Assembly: GCA_002841295.1 (NCBI GenBank)
Contig: PHEU01000023.1
Coordinates: forward strand, 1-33,225
Direction of reading: 5' to 3'
Source of the DNA: Actinobacteria bacterium HGW-Actinobacteria-6
Lineage (GTDB): Bacteria; Actinomycetota; Coriobacteriia; Anaerosomatales; Anaerosomataceae
Length of the DNA: 33,225 nt
Positions 7,548-15,971 of the stretch are shown here, piece after piece. The position numbers and the translations under genes were made by a program. How positions within the stretch are numbered: the first letter of the stretch is position 1; the number at the start of each line of letters is the position of its first letter. Under the pieces are notes generated by a model that did not search any database, was not told where the DNA came from, and was given only the letters and a program-made list of their open reading frames with translations.

Positions 7548-8702
7548 CTACGGCAGCTGCGACGTCGGGTGGCAGTTGAGGCACAGGTCGTCGTAGTACG
7601 ACGTCGCATTGGCCTCAACGAGCAGACGATAATTCTGCGTCTCATGCGGGAAGTTCTGGAACCGCGGGTTGTCTGCGGGGGCGTTACCGTCAGTCGCGGT
7701 AATCGAGAATGGCGCGGCGTCACCAATGTTGTTCGTGAGCGTTCCGACTGCACGCGCATCCTCATGACACTGCTGGCAGATTGGCGCATGTGCCCCCTGC
7801 TGCGGGGTTCTCGGATACGGGATCAAGTAGCCGCGGTTCGAACCCGCAAGCGTGCCGGTCGTCGTGACCGAGGTGGGGTCATCACTCGCGAGACGGGCGA
7901 TATTGGCATAGGTGAACGGCGTGGCCGTGGTCGCCAGGCTGTCGACCGGGTGGTTGTGCACCGGACCGGTCGCTCCCCGGCCCTTGTGGCACGCCAGGCA
8001 CCAGTCTGAGCCATACTCGGTCACCGCAGTACCGGTCGTGTCGCCGGGATGTTGGCGCAGAAGTTTTGTCGTCTTGACGCTATTCGAGAGTGCGAGCGGG
8101 TAGCTCGTCCTCCACCGCTCGGAGGGATACGCCCCAACAGTCTGCGAGTCATGCGGGCTGTGGCAATCGTCGCAGCCAAGGTTGCCGTTCAGCCCCCCGA
8201 ACGCCATCGTCGCACTACCGCCGGAGGCTGCGTCACCGCCGGGCACCACTGAAGTGGTGTCAACGGAATGACCGCCGCCCGTGGTCTGGGGATCGACACC
8301 CGTGCGGGCCTTGATCGCGCCGTACACGCCCTTTCCACCGGTGCCGTCGTGGCACGTCTCACACGACGCGGTCACCGTGGCACCCGGAAGGAGCCCGGGA
8401 CCGCCGGCGTCATGGATTTCGTGACATGCCGGGCATCGCGTGGTCGTCGTCGTGTAGAGACCGTGGGGACCTTTGCCTGCAGCCGCGCCAAGCGGGCCCA
8501 AGTGAGGTGAGTGACACATCGCGCAGTATTGGCCACTGGAGTCCGGCGCGTGACACGGAGCGCAGTCCGTGATGACACCGCCCACGTGGGCCTCCGGCAT
8601 GTTCTTGGGTTCGTCGTAGGCGACTGCGTTGGACGCGAACAGACAGAGCGTGATCAGCGCGAGTGTGATGGTAAGTACCGCGAACCGCGAACGTGACTCC
8701 AC
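7548..8702 (-). CDS. Secreted octahaem c-type cytochrome
   Basis: Eight CXXCH haem-binding motifs are visible (CAPCH, CAMCH, CPACH, CETCH, CDDCH, CLACH, CQQCH, CLNCH), beginning at about residues 47, 60, 90, 114, 177, 235, 309 and 374 of 384. A signal peptide (FAVLTITLALITLCLFA, then NAVA) sends it across the membrane. Spacing resembles the doubled-CXXCH family in the first half, while the second half is Thr/Ser-rich and haem-poor. I prefer GTG 8702, with GGGGAG 6 nt upstream. ATG 8726 in the same frame would lie only a few bases from the predicted transcription start and would spoil the signal peptide's N-region. It probably carries electrons outside the cytoplasm. No haem lyase or quinol oxidase gene adjoins it. 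Confidence 0.92.
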   Translation of the reverse strand: MESRSRFAVLTITLALITLCLFASNAVAYDEPKNMPEAHVGGVITDCAPCHAPDSSGQYCAMCHSPHLGPLGAAAGKGPHGLYTTTTTRCPACHEIHDAGGPGLLPGATVTASCETCHDGTGGKGVYGAIKARTGVDPQTTGGGHSVDTTSVVPGGDAASGGSATMAFGGLNGNLGCDDCHSPHDSQTVGAYPSERWRTSYPLALSNSVKTTKLLRQHPGDTTGTAVTEYGSDWCLACHKGRGATGPVHNHPVDSLATTATPFTYANIARLASDDPTSVTTTGTLAGSNRGYLIPYPRTPQQGAHAPICQQCHEDARAVGTLTNNIGDAAPFSITATDGNAPADNPRFQNFPHETQNYRLLVEANATSYYDDLCLNCHPTSQLP

Positions 8703-8737
8703 AGACTGCTCCCCGAATCGACACATACCTCTACCAT

Positions 8738-8767
8738 TTTATACAACTTAATGACTCTGAACGGCAA
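8738..8767 (-). promoter_or_regulatory. Promoter of octahaem cytochrome gene
   Basis: On the minus strand a -35 TTGCCG (8762-8767) and a -10 TATAAA (8738-8743) are 18 nt apart. The start of transcription near 8731 leaves about 29 nt before GTG 8702 and almost nothing before ATG 8726, which decides the start codon. The region lies between the cytochrome gene and the DUF362 gene, so the two are probably separate units. Confidence 0.6.
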
Positions 8768-8773
8768 CGAGTG

Positions 8774-9916
8774 TCACGACCGACGGTGTAACAATCTGCC
8801 AAGCGGCGGCACTTCGACCTCGATCGCACGCTCCGGGCAGAGCTCCTGGCAGCAGTAGCAACGGATACACGCCGCGTAGTCGTGAGCGGGCGGCACACCC
8901 TTGCCATTCTTCCAGTCAACCGCCTTCGGGGTCATAGGACACACGCTCACACACGTCCCGCACGCCGTGCACCTCGCTCGGTCGATGACCGGCCGAGGCA
9001 CAACGAGACGCTTCGCGAGCGTGCCCTTCGGCTTGCCGGAGTCGGTTGTCGCCTGGCGACTCCGGTTCGCGTTGTAGTCAGCCACCACGAACTCGTCGAT
9101 GTCATCACCCACGAACTCGATACCCGTCGCACTACCGAGTCCCCACCGCTCGCCATAGGTGATCGTTCCGATGAGTGCCGGATCGAGGTTCATCACCCGA
9201 CACGCCGCAACATCGAGCGCGACGAGGTCATCGGACAGCATGATCACACCCACTTGTCGGGGGTCGCCACCGCGGGGACCGTTGCCCTCCATGCCGACAA
9301 CGCCATCCATCACCGCGAGCCTCGGCCGGATCAGCCGGTTGAGATCGACGAGCATCTGCGCGAACCGATCGACATCGGGCATGCGCATATGGAACTCACC
9401 CTTGAGCATGCCCGGTATGCAGCCGAACTGGTTCTTCACGGCACCCGTCATCCGAGTGAGTGCGTGCGTCTTGAGCTTCGGGAGTGTCACCAGCCCGTCC
9501 GCATCGAGAACCGCCGAGGCGATAACGAACTGCTTGATGAGTTCGCCTTCCGGAAACGACACCTGCCGTCCCTCGGCAAAGTCCATGTAGGTCACACCAA
9601 GAGTCTCGGCAACCTGTGCGATTCCGACCTTTCGGGCGGCTGCAAGGGCGTTGCCGAAGCCGGGCGAATCGCCCCAGGAGAGCGTCGCGCCAGTCTCGGC
9701 CAGATGCCGCGCTACCGCCGAAAAGACCGTCGGATGCGTATTGACGACCTTGTCGGGCGTCGCACCCACAAGAAGGTTTGGTTTGAGCAAGATGTTCTCG
9801 GCATCGTGCACGAAGCGACCGGCACCGCCGAGCAACTCCAGGCCGCGTCCCACAGCCTCGAACACGGTGGATTCATCGTAAGTGTCGCAGCGAACGACAG
9901 CGACCGTTGCGGGCAT
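8774..9916 (-). CDS. DUF362 protein with C-terminal 2[4Fe-4S] ferredoxin domain
   Basis: This 380-residue protein has an N-terminal DUF362 domain (about 1-300). Typical stretches are NILLKPNLL, SWGDSPG, DGLVTLPKLKTHALTRMTGA, GAVKNQFG and MDGVVGMEGNGP. It ends in a bacterial-type ferredoxin with CTACGTCVSVCP (316-327) and CIRCYCCQELCP (350-361), eight cluster cysteines plus one extra. It is likely a cytoplasmic electron-transfer or iron-sulfur enzyme component; the DUF362 reaction is not established. ATG 9916 has AAGGA 6-7 nt upstream and removes an upstream extension without homology. It is next to the octahaem cytochrome, a suggestive but unproved redox pairing. Confidence 0.9.
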   Translation of the reverse strand: MPATVAVVRCDTYDESTVFEAVGRGLELLGGAGRFVHDAENILLKPNLLVGATPDKVVNTHPTVFSAVARHLAETGATLSWGDSPGFGNALAAARKVGIAQVAETLGVTYMDFAEGRQVSFPEGELIKQFVIASAVLDADGLVTLPKLKTHALTRMTGAVKNQFGCIPGMLKGEFHMRMPDVDRFAQMLVDLNRLIRPRLAVMDGVVGMEGNGPRGGDPRQVGVIMLSDDLVALDVAACRVMNLDPALIGTITYGERWGLGSATGIEFVGDDIDEFVVADYNANRSRQATTDSGKPKGTLAKRLVVPRPVIDRARCTACGTCVSVCPMTPKAVDWKNGKGVPPAHDYAACIRCYCCQELCPERAIEVEVPPLGRLLHRRS

Positions 9917-9994
9917 TTGATGTCCTTTCGGAGAGGCACCGGGCAGGAACGGAACACGGCTTCGAGTGTACCCCTTCGGCAACGCGCCAGGCAG

Positions 9995-10342
9995 CTATGC
10001 GGTGCGCCGCCACGGCCAGTGTCCGTCGATCTCAACCTCGAGCGACCAGGAGAGGAACGTACGGATGCCAACGAGCGCCGCCAGTACCGCAAGGTTCGAC
10101 AGCGTGGGCTCGACGGCGATCGTTCGGATGAGATCGGCTGCAACGAGCACCTCCAGGCCAAGCAACACGCTTCGACCGAATGTCGCGCGCACGGCCTCGT
10201 ACGCCTCGGGCAGGCGGCCGGTGCGCACGCGCACAGCCCCGCGCCACAACGCGAACGCGAACCCTGCCAAGATCACTGCGACGCCAGATACCTCGAAGAC
10301 CGTGGAGATCGCCTGCATGATGTTCGTGATGTCTGACTGCAC
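9995..10342 (-). CDS. DUF1622 small membrane protein
   Basis: This 115-residue protein has about three hydrophobic segments: FEVSGVAVILAGFAFALW (about 16-33), LLGLEVLVAADLI (about 55-67) and LAVLAALVGIRTFLSWSLEVEI (about 78-99). The arrangement and the end LSWSLEVEIDG fit DUF1622, a family of uncharacterised inner-membrane proteins. The start is GTG 10342 with GGAGG 7 nt upstream; there is no competing ATG with a site. Function is unknown. It stands downstream of the ushA-like gene, separated by a terminator. Confidence 0.8.
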   Translation of the reverse strand: MQSDITNIMQAISTVFEVSGVAVILAGFAFALWRGAVRVRTGRLPEAYEAVRATFGRSVLLGLEVLVAADLIRTIAVEPTLSNLAVLAALVGIRTFLSWSLEVEIDGHWPWRRTA

Positions 10343-10436
10343 CGAAGTACCTCCTCGCAGCGTCTGCCGTCCTAGAGGAGTATCCCCAAGTCTGCAGCAT
10401 GTGCAGGCGCCCGCTCTTGAGGTGCCCGGCAACACA

Positions 10437-10469
10437 AACGGCCGGACGGCGTAGTGCCACCCGGCCGTT
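10437..10469 (-). terminator. Terminator after ushA-like gene
   Basis: Arms AACGGCCGG (10437-10445) and CCGGCCGTT (10461-10469) form a 9-bp stem with an inner GGC/GCC pairing. On the minus strand the stem is followed by TTGTGTTG, a moderate T-rich tail, 13 nt past the nucleotidase stop. Confidence 0.75.
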
Positions 10470-10481
10470 GTTCTGTTCACG

Positions 10482-12095
10482 CTACGGCAGCACGGTCGCT
10501 CGCCCTTCAATCGAGGCGTCGAACGGCTGTGGCAACTGATCCACATACTGTACAAGTGCGTCCAGGTCACTACCCCAGAAGACCTTGTCGGTAGCGAACT
10601 TGAACGTTGTGAAGTTATCGCCACCGTCGGCGAGGAAGTTGTTCGCCGTAACGGTGTATACGCCGACCGGATCCACGAGGACGCCACCTACGAAGATGTC
10701 GGCCGGATTCACCCGGGCCCCAACGGGTGCCGAGGCACTCCAGCTATACGAGAGTCCGGAGATCTGCAACATCTTGATCGAGGTGCCCTGATCAAGCCAC
10801 TGCCTCTCCAGCATGTCGTCGAGCTGCGCACCGGTGAGCTTCATGGTGACGAGGTAGTTCGAGAACGGCTGAACTGCGAACAGCTCGCCCCATGTCACCT
10901 CTCCGGCAAGCACATCGGTCCGAATGCCGCCCGGATTCGTAACAGCTATCTGCGTCCCTTGCTTCCAGCGCTGAGCATCCGCAATGAGATTGCCGAGAGC
11001 CGACTCGCCCGCTGCGCTCTGTGTGCGCGTGATGTCGTTCGCGGCGGTGCCCACGACCTGGCTGACCACCGGTTCGACTTCGGCCACAGCAGCAGCCACT
11101 ATCGCCGCGACACCGGGATCAGGTAGAACACCCATCTCGCTCGCAACAGGGACGATCGCCGCACTCTTGGAAACGACGTCGCCTGTCTTGCGGTCCAGGA
11201 CGAGATCCACATCCGCAAAAGCACGACCCGCGCTGTGTGCCTGGGTCACAAGTTTGCCGTCGACGTATCCCCAGTAGCGCTGATGGCTGTGTGCCGAAAG
11301 AACCACATCGACTTCGTCGTCCATCGCTTCCACGATCGGAACGATATCGCCGGTGATGGTGCCGCCGGTTGTGGTGCCGTAGCCGCCATCATGCATCAGA
11401 ACGATGATCGCTTCGACGCCTCTCGCCTTGAGCCGTGCAGCGTAGCGATTGACGGTCTCAGCCTCATCCAGGAACTCGAGGCCCTCGACTCCGGACGCTG
11501 TCACGATGCTCGGCGTGTTCTCATAGACGATCCCGATAATACCCACCGGAATCCCACGTACGTGCTTGACCGCATACGGTGGGAACACTGTCTTGTGAGT
11601 ACCTTCATAGACGACGTTCGCCGCAAGATACTGCATCTTCGTGCCATCCCAATCCCCCGTGATGGCGCTGAACCCGCCGTACTGAAGACGCAGCAACTCG
11701 GACATGCCCTCATCGAATTCGTGGTTGCCGACCGTCGAGTACATGAAGCCCATCTCATCCAGCACCTGCATCGTGGGTTCATCCTGCAGAAGTGCCGAGG
11801 CAGGCGGAGACGCGCCGATCAGGTCGCCCACTCCAAGTCGCCACGTGTCGCCATTGGCGGCTTTCGCCTCGGCTTCACGTATGTCGAGGTAGCCATCCAG
11901 CAGGGCCGCACCACCGAGAGAGGCCGAATAGGGCTCGAGCTGGCCGTGGAAGTCGTTGATCGCGAGGAGCTGCAGTCGAACCTGGGCGCCGTTCGATTTG
12001 GGACCGGCAGATGCAAGAGAACCCCAGGTGAGCGCCATCGCCACCGCTACCGTGAGCGAAAGAACGACACGCGAACGCGAACCAAACACACGCAT
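10482..12095 (-). CDS. Secreted 5'-nucleotidase / 2',3'-cyclic phosphodiesterase (UshA-like)
   Basis: This 537-residue exported enzyme has a signal peptide (RSRVVLSLTVAVAMALTWG, cut near ASA-30). A calcineurin-like metallophosphoesterase domain shows NDFHGQLEP (47-55), the GVGDLIGASP metal site, GNHEFDEG (123-130), LMHDGG and AHSHQRYWG (268-276). The C-terminal 5_nucleotid_C domain begins near 360 (AGESALGNLIADAQR, NPGGIRTD, QPFSNYL). It should dephosphorylate nucleotides outside the cytoplasm and so scavenge nucleosides and phosphate. GGGGGA lies 7 nt before ATG 12095. It has its own terminator and probably its own leader. Substrate range is not readable. Confidence 0.93.
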   Translation of the reverse strand: MRVFGSRSRVVLSLTVAVAMALTWGSLASAGPKSNGAQVRLQLLAINDFHGQLEPYSASLGGAALLDGYLDIREAEAKAANGDTWRLGVGDLIGASPPASALLQDEPTMQVLDEMGFMYSTVGNHEFDEGMSELLRLQYGGFSAITGDWDGTKMQYLAANVVYEGTHKTVFPPYAVKHVRGIPVGIIGIVYENTPSIVTASGVEGLEFLDEAETVNRYAARLKARGVEAIIVLMHDGGYGTTTGGTITGDIVPIVEAMDDEVDVVLSAHSHQRYWGYVDGKLVTQAHSAGRAFADVDLVLDRKTGDVVSKSAAIVPVASEMGVLPDPGVAAIVAAAVAEVEPVVSQVVGTAANDITRTQSAAGESALGNLIADAQRWKQGTQIAVTNPGGIRTDVLAGEVTWGELFAVQPFSNYLVTMKLTGAQLDDMLERQWLDQGTSIKMLQISGLSYSWSASAPVGARVNPADIFVGGVLVDPVGVYTVTANNFLADGGDNFTTFKFATDKVFWGSDLDALVQYVDQLPQPFDASIEGRATVLP

Positions 12096-12129
12096 GGCAC
12101 ATTCCCCCTTGCCGCCGTCTGCCCCGATA

Positions 12130-12190
12130 GGTGGGCCAACCGGACAGCGAACGAATTGGCCACCAAGGAGATACCCAAAACCTCTTGGGT
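12130..12190 (-). promoter_or_regulatory. Two-hairpin leader upstream of ushA-like gene
   Basis: Between the typA terminator and the nucleotidase start there are two hairpins on the minus strand. One has ACCCAA/TTGGGT arms with a 6-nt loop (12173-12190). The other has GGTGGCCAA/TTGGCC-CACC arms with one bulged base and a 16-nt loop (12130-12164). No known riboswitch class matches, and no convincing promoter is visible in front. Confidence 0.4.
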
Positions 12191-12203
12191 CGGCAAAGAG
12201 AAA

Positions 12204-12236
12204 CGCGGGCGCAACCGATGAACGGTCGCGCCCGCG
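12204..12236 (-). terminator. Terminator after typA
   Basis: Arms CGCGGGCGC (12204-12212) and GCGCCCGCG (12228-12236) form a 9-bp stem, with an inner ACCG/CGGT helix and an ATGAA loop. On the minus strand TTTCTCTTT follows, giving a good intrinsic terminator 20 nt past the typA stop. Confidence 0.82.
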
Positions 12237-12255
12237 CATAGTGTGTTGGTGCGAA

Positions 12256-14064
12256 CTAGCTGCGGCGGGTCTTCTTGCGCTCGCCCTCGGTCAGGAGACG
12301 CTTACGTAGGCGAATGCTCTTTGGCGTAATCTCCACGAGTTCGTCGTCCTCGATGTACTCCAACGCCTCTTCCAACGTGAATGTCGTTGGCGGTGCGAGC
12401 TGGATGCCCTTGTCGGCCGAGGCGGCGCGCATGTTTGTGAGCGCCTTGGCCTTCGAGACGTTGACGACGAGATCGTTGTCCTTCGCGTGCTCTCCAACGA
12501 TCATGCCTTCGTAGCACATGACGCCGGGGCCAACGAAGAGAATGCCGCGCGTCTGGAGCGCGTCGAGTGCAAAAGCGACGGACTTCTCACTCGACATCGC
12601 GATGAGCGAACCGTTCTGGCGTCCACCAAGGTCACCCTTGTAGGCACCGTACTCGGAGAAGTGATGGAAGAGCGTTGCCTCACCGCGGGTGGCGTTCAGG
12701 ATGCGCGTGCGCAGACCCATGACACCTCGCGACGGGATCTTGAACTCGAGGTGCGTATGCTGGTCGCGCTGCACCATGTCGGTCATCTCGCCGGAGCGGG
12801 AGCCGAAGATCTCGATGACTTTGCCGGCGTAGTCGGACGGCACGTCAACGACCGCTTGCTCAATCGGCTCGAAGGTCTTGCCGTTCTCCTTCTTGAGGAT
12901 GACCTGAGGACGCCCGACCTGGAACTCGTAGCCTTCGCGGCGCATGGTCTCCATGAGCACCGAGAGATGCAGAACTCCTCGGCCGGAAACCTCCATGCCG
13001 GCTTTGTCTTCGCTCTCGACGATGTTCATCGAGATGTTGGACTCGGCCTCCTTGAAGAGCCGCTCCTTGATCTGACGACCGCCGACGATCTTGCCTTCCT
13101 GGCCCACGAGCGGGCTGTTGGACGGCGCGAAGACGACGGACATGGTGGGCTCTTCCACGTGAATCGGGTCGAGCTGCACGGGATCGATGCGGCAGGTGAA
13201 CATGTCGCCGATATCCGCGTCTTCGATGCCTACGACGGCACAGATGTCACCGGCGTGAGCTTCTGCCGACTCAAGTCGACCCATCCCTTCGAACGTGAAG
13301 AGGTTCTTGATCTGAGCCTGGTAGCGACTGCCGTCATTCTTGATGACGAGGATCTTGTCGTTCGCGTGAAGCGTGCCCGAGAAGATACGGCCGATTCCGA
13401 TACGACCGACATAGTCCGAGTAGTCGATGGTGCAGACCTGCATGGCCACCGGACCGTCAACATCCACGTCCGGCGCCGGAATGTACTCGAGAATGGCATC
13501 GAGAAGCGGCACCATGTCGGACGTCTCGTCTTCCGGGTCAAGACGGGCGTAGCCGTTGACAGCGCTCGTGTACACGACCGGGAAGTCGAGCTGGTCGTCG
13601 TTCGCACCAAGGTCGACCATAAGATCGAAGACCATGTCCACGACCTCGGTCGGGCGGGCGCCCGGACGGTCGATCTTATTCACAACGACCATCGGCTTAA
13701 GTCCGTGCTCAAGGGCGTGGCGCAGAACGAAACGCGTCTGCGGCATTGGACCCTCAAAGGCGTCGACGATGAGAAGCACACCGTCGGCCATTTTAAGGAC
13801 GCGCTCGACCTCGCCACCGAAGTCGGCGTGACCGGGCGTATCGATGACGTTGATCTTCACGTCCTTGTAGCGGATGGAGATGTTCTTCGCGAGGATCGTA
13901 ATGCCGCGCTCGCGTTCCTGGTCATTGGAGTCCAAGACGCGCTCGGCAACCTGCTGGTTCTCGCGGAACACGTGCGTAGATTGCAGGAGTCGGTCCACGA
14001 GCGTTGTCTTGCCGTGGTCGACATGAGCGATGATTGCGATGTTGCGAATGTCATTGACGCGCAT
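12256..14064 (-). CDS. typA: Translational GTPase TypA/BipA
   Basis: This 602-residue ribosome-associated GTPase matches the family length. G1 is AHVDHGKTT (13-21), the switch region is [12 protein letters not shown]3 is DTPGHADF (75-82) and G4 is NKID (129-132). Domain II (about 200-290), EF-G-like domains III and V, and the TypA-specific C-terminal region with [18 protein letters not shown] follow. It aids 50S assembly and growth under cold and stress. ATG 14064 starts at the conserved [18 protein letters not shown]; a 21-codon upstream extension has no support. GGAGC lies just upstream. Confidence 0.97.
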   Translation of the reverse strand: MRVNDIRNIAIIAHVDHGKTTLVDRLLQSTHVFRENQQVAERVLDSNDQERERGITILAKNISIRYKDVKINVIDTPGHADFGGEVERVLKMADGVLLIVDAFEGPMPQTRFVLRHALEHGLKPMVVVNKIDRPGARPTEVVDMVFDLMVDLGANDDQLDFPVVYTSAVNGYARLDPEDETSDMVPLLDAILEYIPAPDVDVDGPVAMQVCTIDYSDYVGRIGIGRIFSGTLHANDKILVIKNDGSRYQAQIKNLFTFEGMGRLESAEAHAGDICAVVGIEDADIGDMFTCRIDPVQLDPIHVEEPTMSVVFAPSNSPLVGQEGKIVGGRQIKERLFKEAESNISMNIVESEDKAGMEVSGRGVLHLSVLMETMRREGYEFQVGRPQVILKKENGKTFEPIEQAVVDVPSDYAGKVIEIFGSRSGEMTDMVQRDQHTHLEFKIPSRGVMGLRTRILNATRGEATLFHHFSEYGAYKGDLGGRQNGSLIAMSSEKSVAFALDALQTRGILFVGPGVMCYEGMIVGEHAKDNDLVVNVSKAKALTNMRAASADKGIQLAPPTTFTLEEALEYIEDDELVEITPKSIRLRKRLLTEGERKKTRRS

Positions 14065-14145
14065 GATGCTCCGGTGGTCGCTGGAATGGGGACGTTCCAG
14101 GGTACCACGAATAGCGCCTAGAGGCACGCCTCGGCGTATGCGCCG

Positions 14146-14697
14146 TTAGCTGCCGGTGACACGAAAGCCGATCCCGTTGATGGATACTCGACTACCGTCT
14201 ACCAGAACGTACCCTGATATCGTGACCTTCGTGTCGAGCGTGTAGGGAGTGGCAAGGATCTCCTTAGTCGCAGAGCCGTCAGACCCCGTAGTCATCGTGT
14301 AGCTTCGGGATTGTCGTCCAGCCGCACACACGTACGTGCACGTCACCGTCGCCTTCGCGCCGGAAACGGCCTTTCCCGCACGGGTGACAGTGAGGCTGAG
14401 ATAGGCCGTGTTACTGCCGTGTAGCGGGCCCTGGCCGACAACACGCGCATAATACGTGCCGCTCGTGGACTGAACAACCGAGCCGCCAGTCGCTCCACTG
14501 CTCGTGGCTATCGCCACTGCTGTGTCCTTCTTCTCGGCAGCTTTGAACGCGATCGGCGTTGCCGCGATCTCGGGCAAACCTGCGACTGACGTGGCCTCCT
14601 GTGTGAGTGCGCTCTCGTAGCGTGCAGTCACGGGCTTGGAACAGCCCGCGAGCACGAGCGACATCGCCAGCGCCACGAGCAGAACGCGTCGTCTCAT
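14146..14697 (-). CDS. Lipoprotein of unknown function
   Basis: This roughly 183-residue protein has a lipoprotein signal peptide: MRRR, a hydrophobic core VLLVALAMSLVLAGC and a lipobox LAGC, with Cys at about 19. The mature part has an unstructured Ala/Thr/Ser-rich stretch, then an apparent Ig-like beta domain (about 75-183; YYARVVGQG, AYLSLTVTRAGKAVSGAKATVTCTYVC, DGSATKEI). That pattern resembles a big-1-like or CARDB-like fold. Two adjacent ATGs exist; the second (14697) is at better distance from GGGGGAG. No domain function can be assigned. It lies 81 nt before typA on the same strand and is divergent from the alcohol dehydrogenase. Confidence 0.75.
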   Translation of the reverse strand: MRRRVLLVALAMSLVLAGCSKPVTARYESALTQEATSVAGLPEIAATPIAFKAAEKKDTAVAIATSSGATGGSVVQSTSGTYYARVVGQGPLHGSNTAYLSLTVTRAGKAVSGAKATVTCTYVCAAGRQSRSYTMTTGSDGSATKEILATPYTLDTKVTISGYVLVDGSRVSINGIGFRVTGS

Positions 14698-14816
14698 CAT
14701 CTCTCCCCCGGTTTCCCTCTACTTCAGAATACCGTACGTCAGGTGTGTGGGGCGTCTCATTTCCTAATACGCGGCAGTGAGGTACGTTGTACTCATCGCT
14801 CAAAGGAGTTGACACG

Positions 14817-15971
14817 ATGTCAGACCGCTTTGATGAGATCCGCAAGTTCGTCGCTCCGGAAGTCTTGTTCGGTGAAGACTCCCGACTGCTTTGCGGCACG
14901 TATGCCGAGAGGTTTGGCCTGAGGCGAGTGATGGTCGTGACCGATCCCGGCGTCATCGAAGCAGGGTGGGTGACACCCATCGTCGAGAATTTGAACGAAC
15001 ACGGCATCGAGACCGTCGGCTTCTCAGACATCTCCCCCAACCCACGCTCGGCACAAGTGGCCGCAGGGGCACTCGTCTACGAGGCTGCGGCATGTGCGGG
15101 CATCGTCGCGATCGGCGGCGGAAGCCCGATTGACTGTGCCAAGGGTATCGGAATCGTCGCGTCAAACGGAGGTGCTGTTCTTGAATACGCCGGCGTAGAC
15201 CGCGTCTCGGCACCGATGCCGCCTCTTATCTGCATTCCAACGACCGCCGGTACCGGCGCCGATGTCTCGCAATTCGCGATCATCCTCGATGAGGCACGCC
15301 GCACCAAAGCGGGCCTCATCAGTAAGTCGCTGATTCCCGACCTCGCACTGGTGGATCCTGTCGTGCTCGCCACCATGGACGCCAAGCTCACAGCTGCGAC
15401 CGGTATTGATGCACTTGTTCATGCGGTTGAGGCATACGTCTCAAACGCATCCTGGGAGCTGACCGACGGCTGCGCACTGTCCGCTATGCGCGAGATTCCA
15501 CGCGCGTTGCCTGCATGCTGCGCGAACCTGGATGATAGGGAGTCCCGCCGAGCCATGGCGCTTGCCAGCCTGAATGCCGGGCTGGCGTTCTCCAACGCAA
15601 GCCTCGGTGCTGTGCACGCGCTCGCTCATGCGCTGGGCGGTCGCCTTGATTCATCCCATGGCGAGTGCAACGCGTTGCTACTCGGCCCCGTCATGCGCAA
15701 GAACCTTGCGGTGATGCCCGTAGAGCGAGTGCAACGAATGGCAGATGCGCTCGGAGTCGAAGGCGGGGATCTCATCAGGCGTCTGCCCGAGTGGTTCGAT
15801 GGATTCCGGGCTGACCTGGGTGTAGACACCAAGGGCTGGAAACTGGCGCTTTCGGAAGCCGAGTTTGAGAGCATCGCCCGCGCAGCAAGCGTCGACGCCT
15901 GTATGGCAACGAATCCATGGAAGCCCGAAGTCGACGACCTCGTGGAGATGCTGCATGACGCACTCGACTGA
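14817..15971 (+). CDS. Iron-containing alcohol dehydrogenase
   Basis: This 384-residue group III (Fe-ADH, PF00465) enzyme has the NAD-binding region with GGGSPIDCAKGI (100-111), PTTAGTGADVSQFAI (141-155), and metal ligands Asp198 and His202 (GIDALVHAVEAY), His267 (GAVHALAHALGG) and His281 (SHGECNALLL). It interconverts an alcohol and an aldehyde with NAD(P)H. EutG and 1,3-propanediol dehydrogenase are close relatives by motif; the substrate is not known. AAAGGAG sits 8 nt before ATG 14817. Its last 17 nt overlap the start of a histidine kinase gene, so the two are co-translated. Confidence 0.93.
   Translation: MSDRFDEIRKFVAPEVLFGEDSRLLCGTYAERFGLRRVMVVTDPGVIEAGWVTPIVENLNEHGIETVGFSDISPNPRSAQVAAGALVYEAAACAGIVAIGGGSPIDCAKGIGIVASNGGAVLEYAGVDRVSAPMPPLICIPTTAGTGADVSQFAIILDEARRTKAGLISKSLIPDLALVDPVVLATMDAKLTAATGIDALVHAVEAYVSNASWELTDGCALSAMREIPRALPACCANLDDRESRRAMALASLNAGLAFSNASLGAVHALAHALGGRLDSSHGECNALLLGPVMRKNLAVMPVERVQRMADALGVEGGDLIRRLPEWFDGFRADLGVDTKGWKLALSEAEFESIARAASVDACMATNPWKPEVDDLVEMLHDALD

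Noticed and set aside
8703-8726. ATG 8726 as start of the octahaem cytochrome
   Set aside because: It lies about 5 nt from the predicted transcription start and has GAGG only 1 nt away. GTG 8702 has a well-spaced GGGGAG and gives a cleaner signal peptide.
12130-12190. Known riboswitch in the ushA-like leader
   Set aside because: I compared it by eye with c-di-GMP-I, fluoride, yybP, ZTP and preQ1 consensus features and found none of their conserved cores.
12487-14121. A 544-codon open frame on the plus strand opposite typA
   Set aside because: It is antisense to a certain gene, has no domain or good ribosome binding site, and arises from codon bias in GC-rich DNA. Similar shadows lie opposite psuG/psuK, the DUF362 gene, the ushA-like gene and the catalase.
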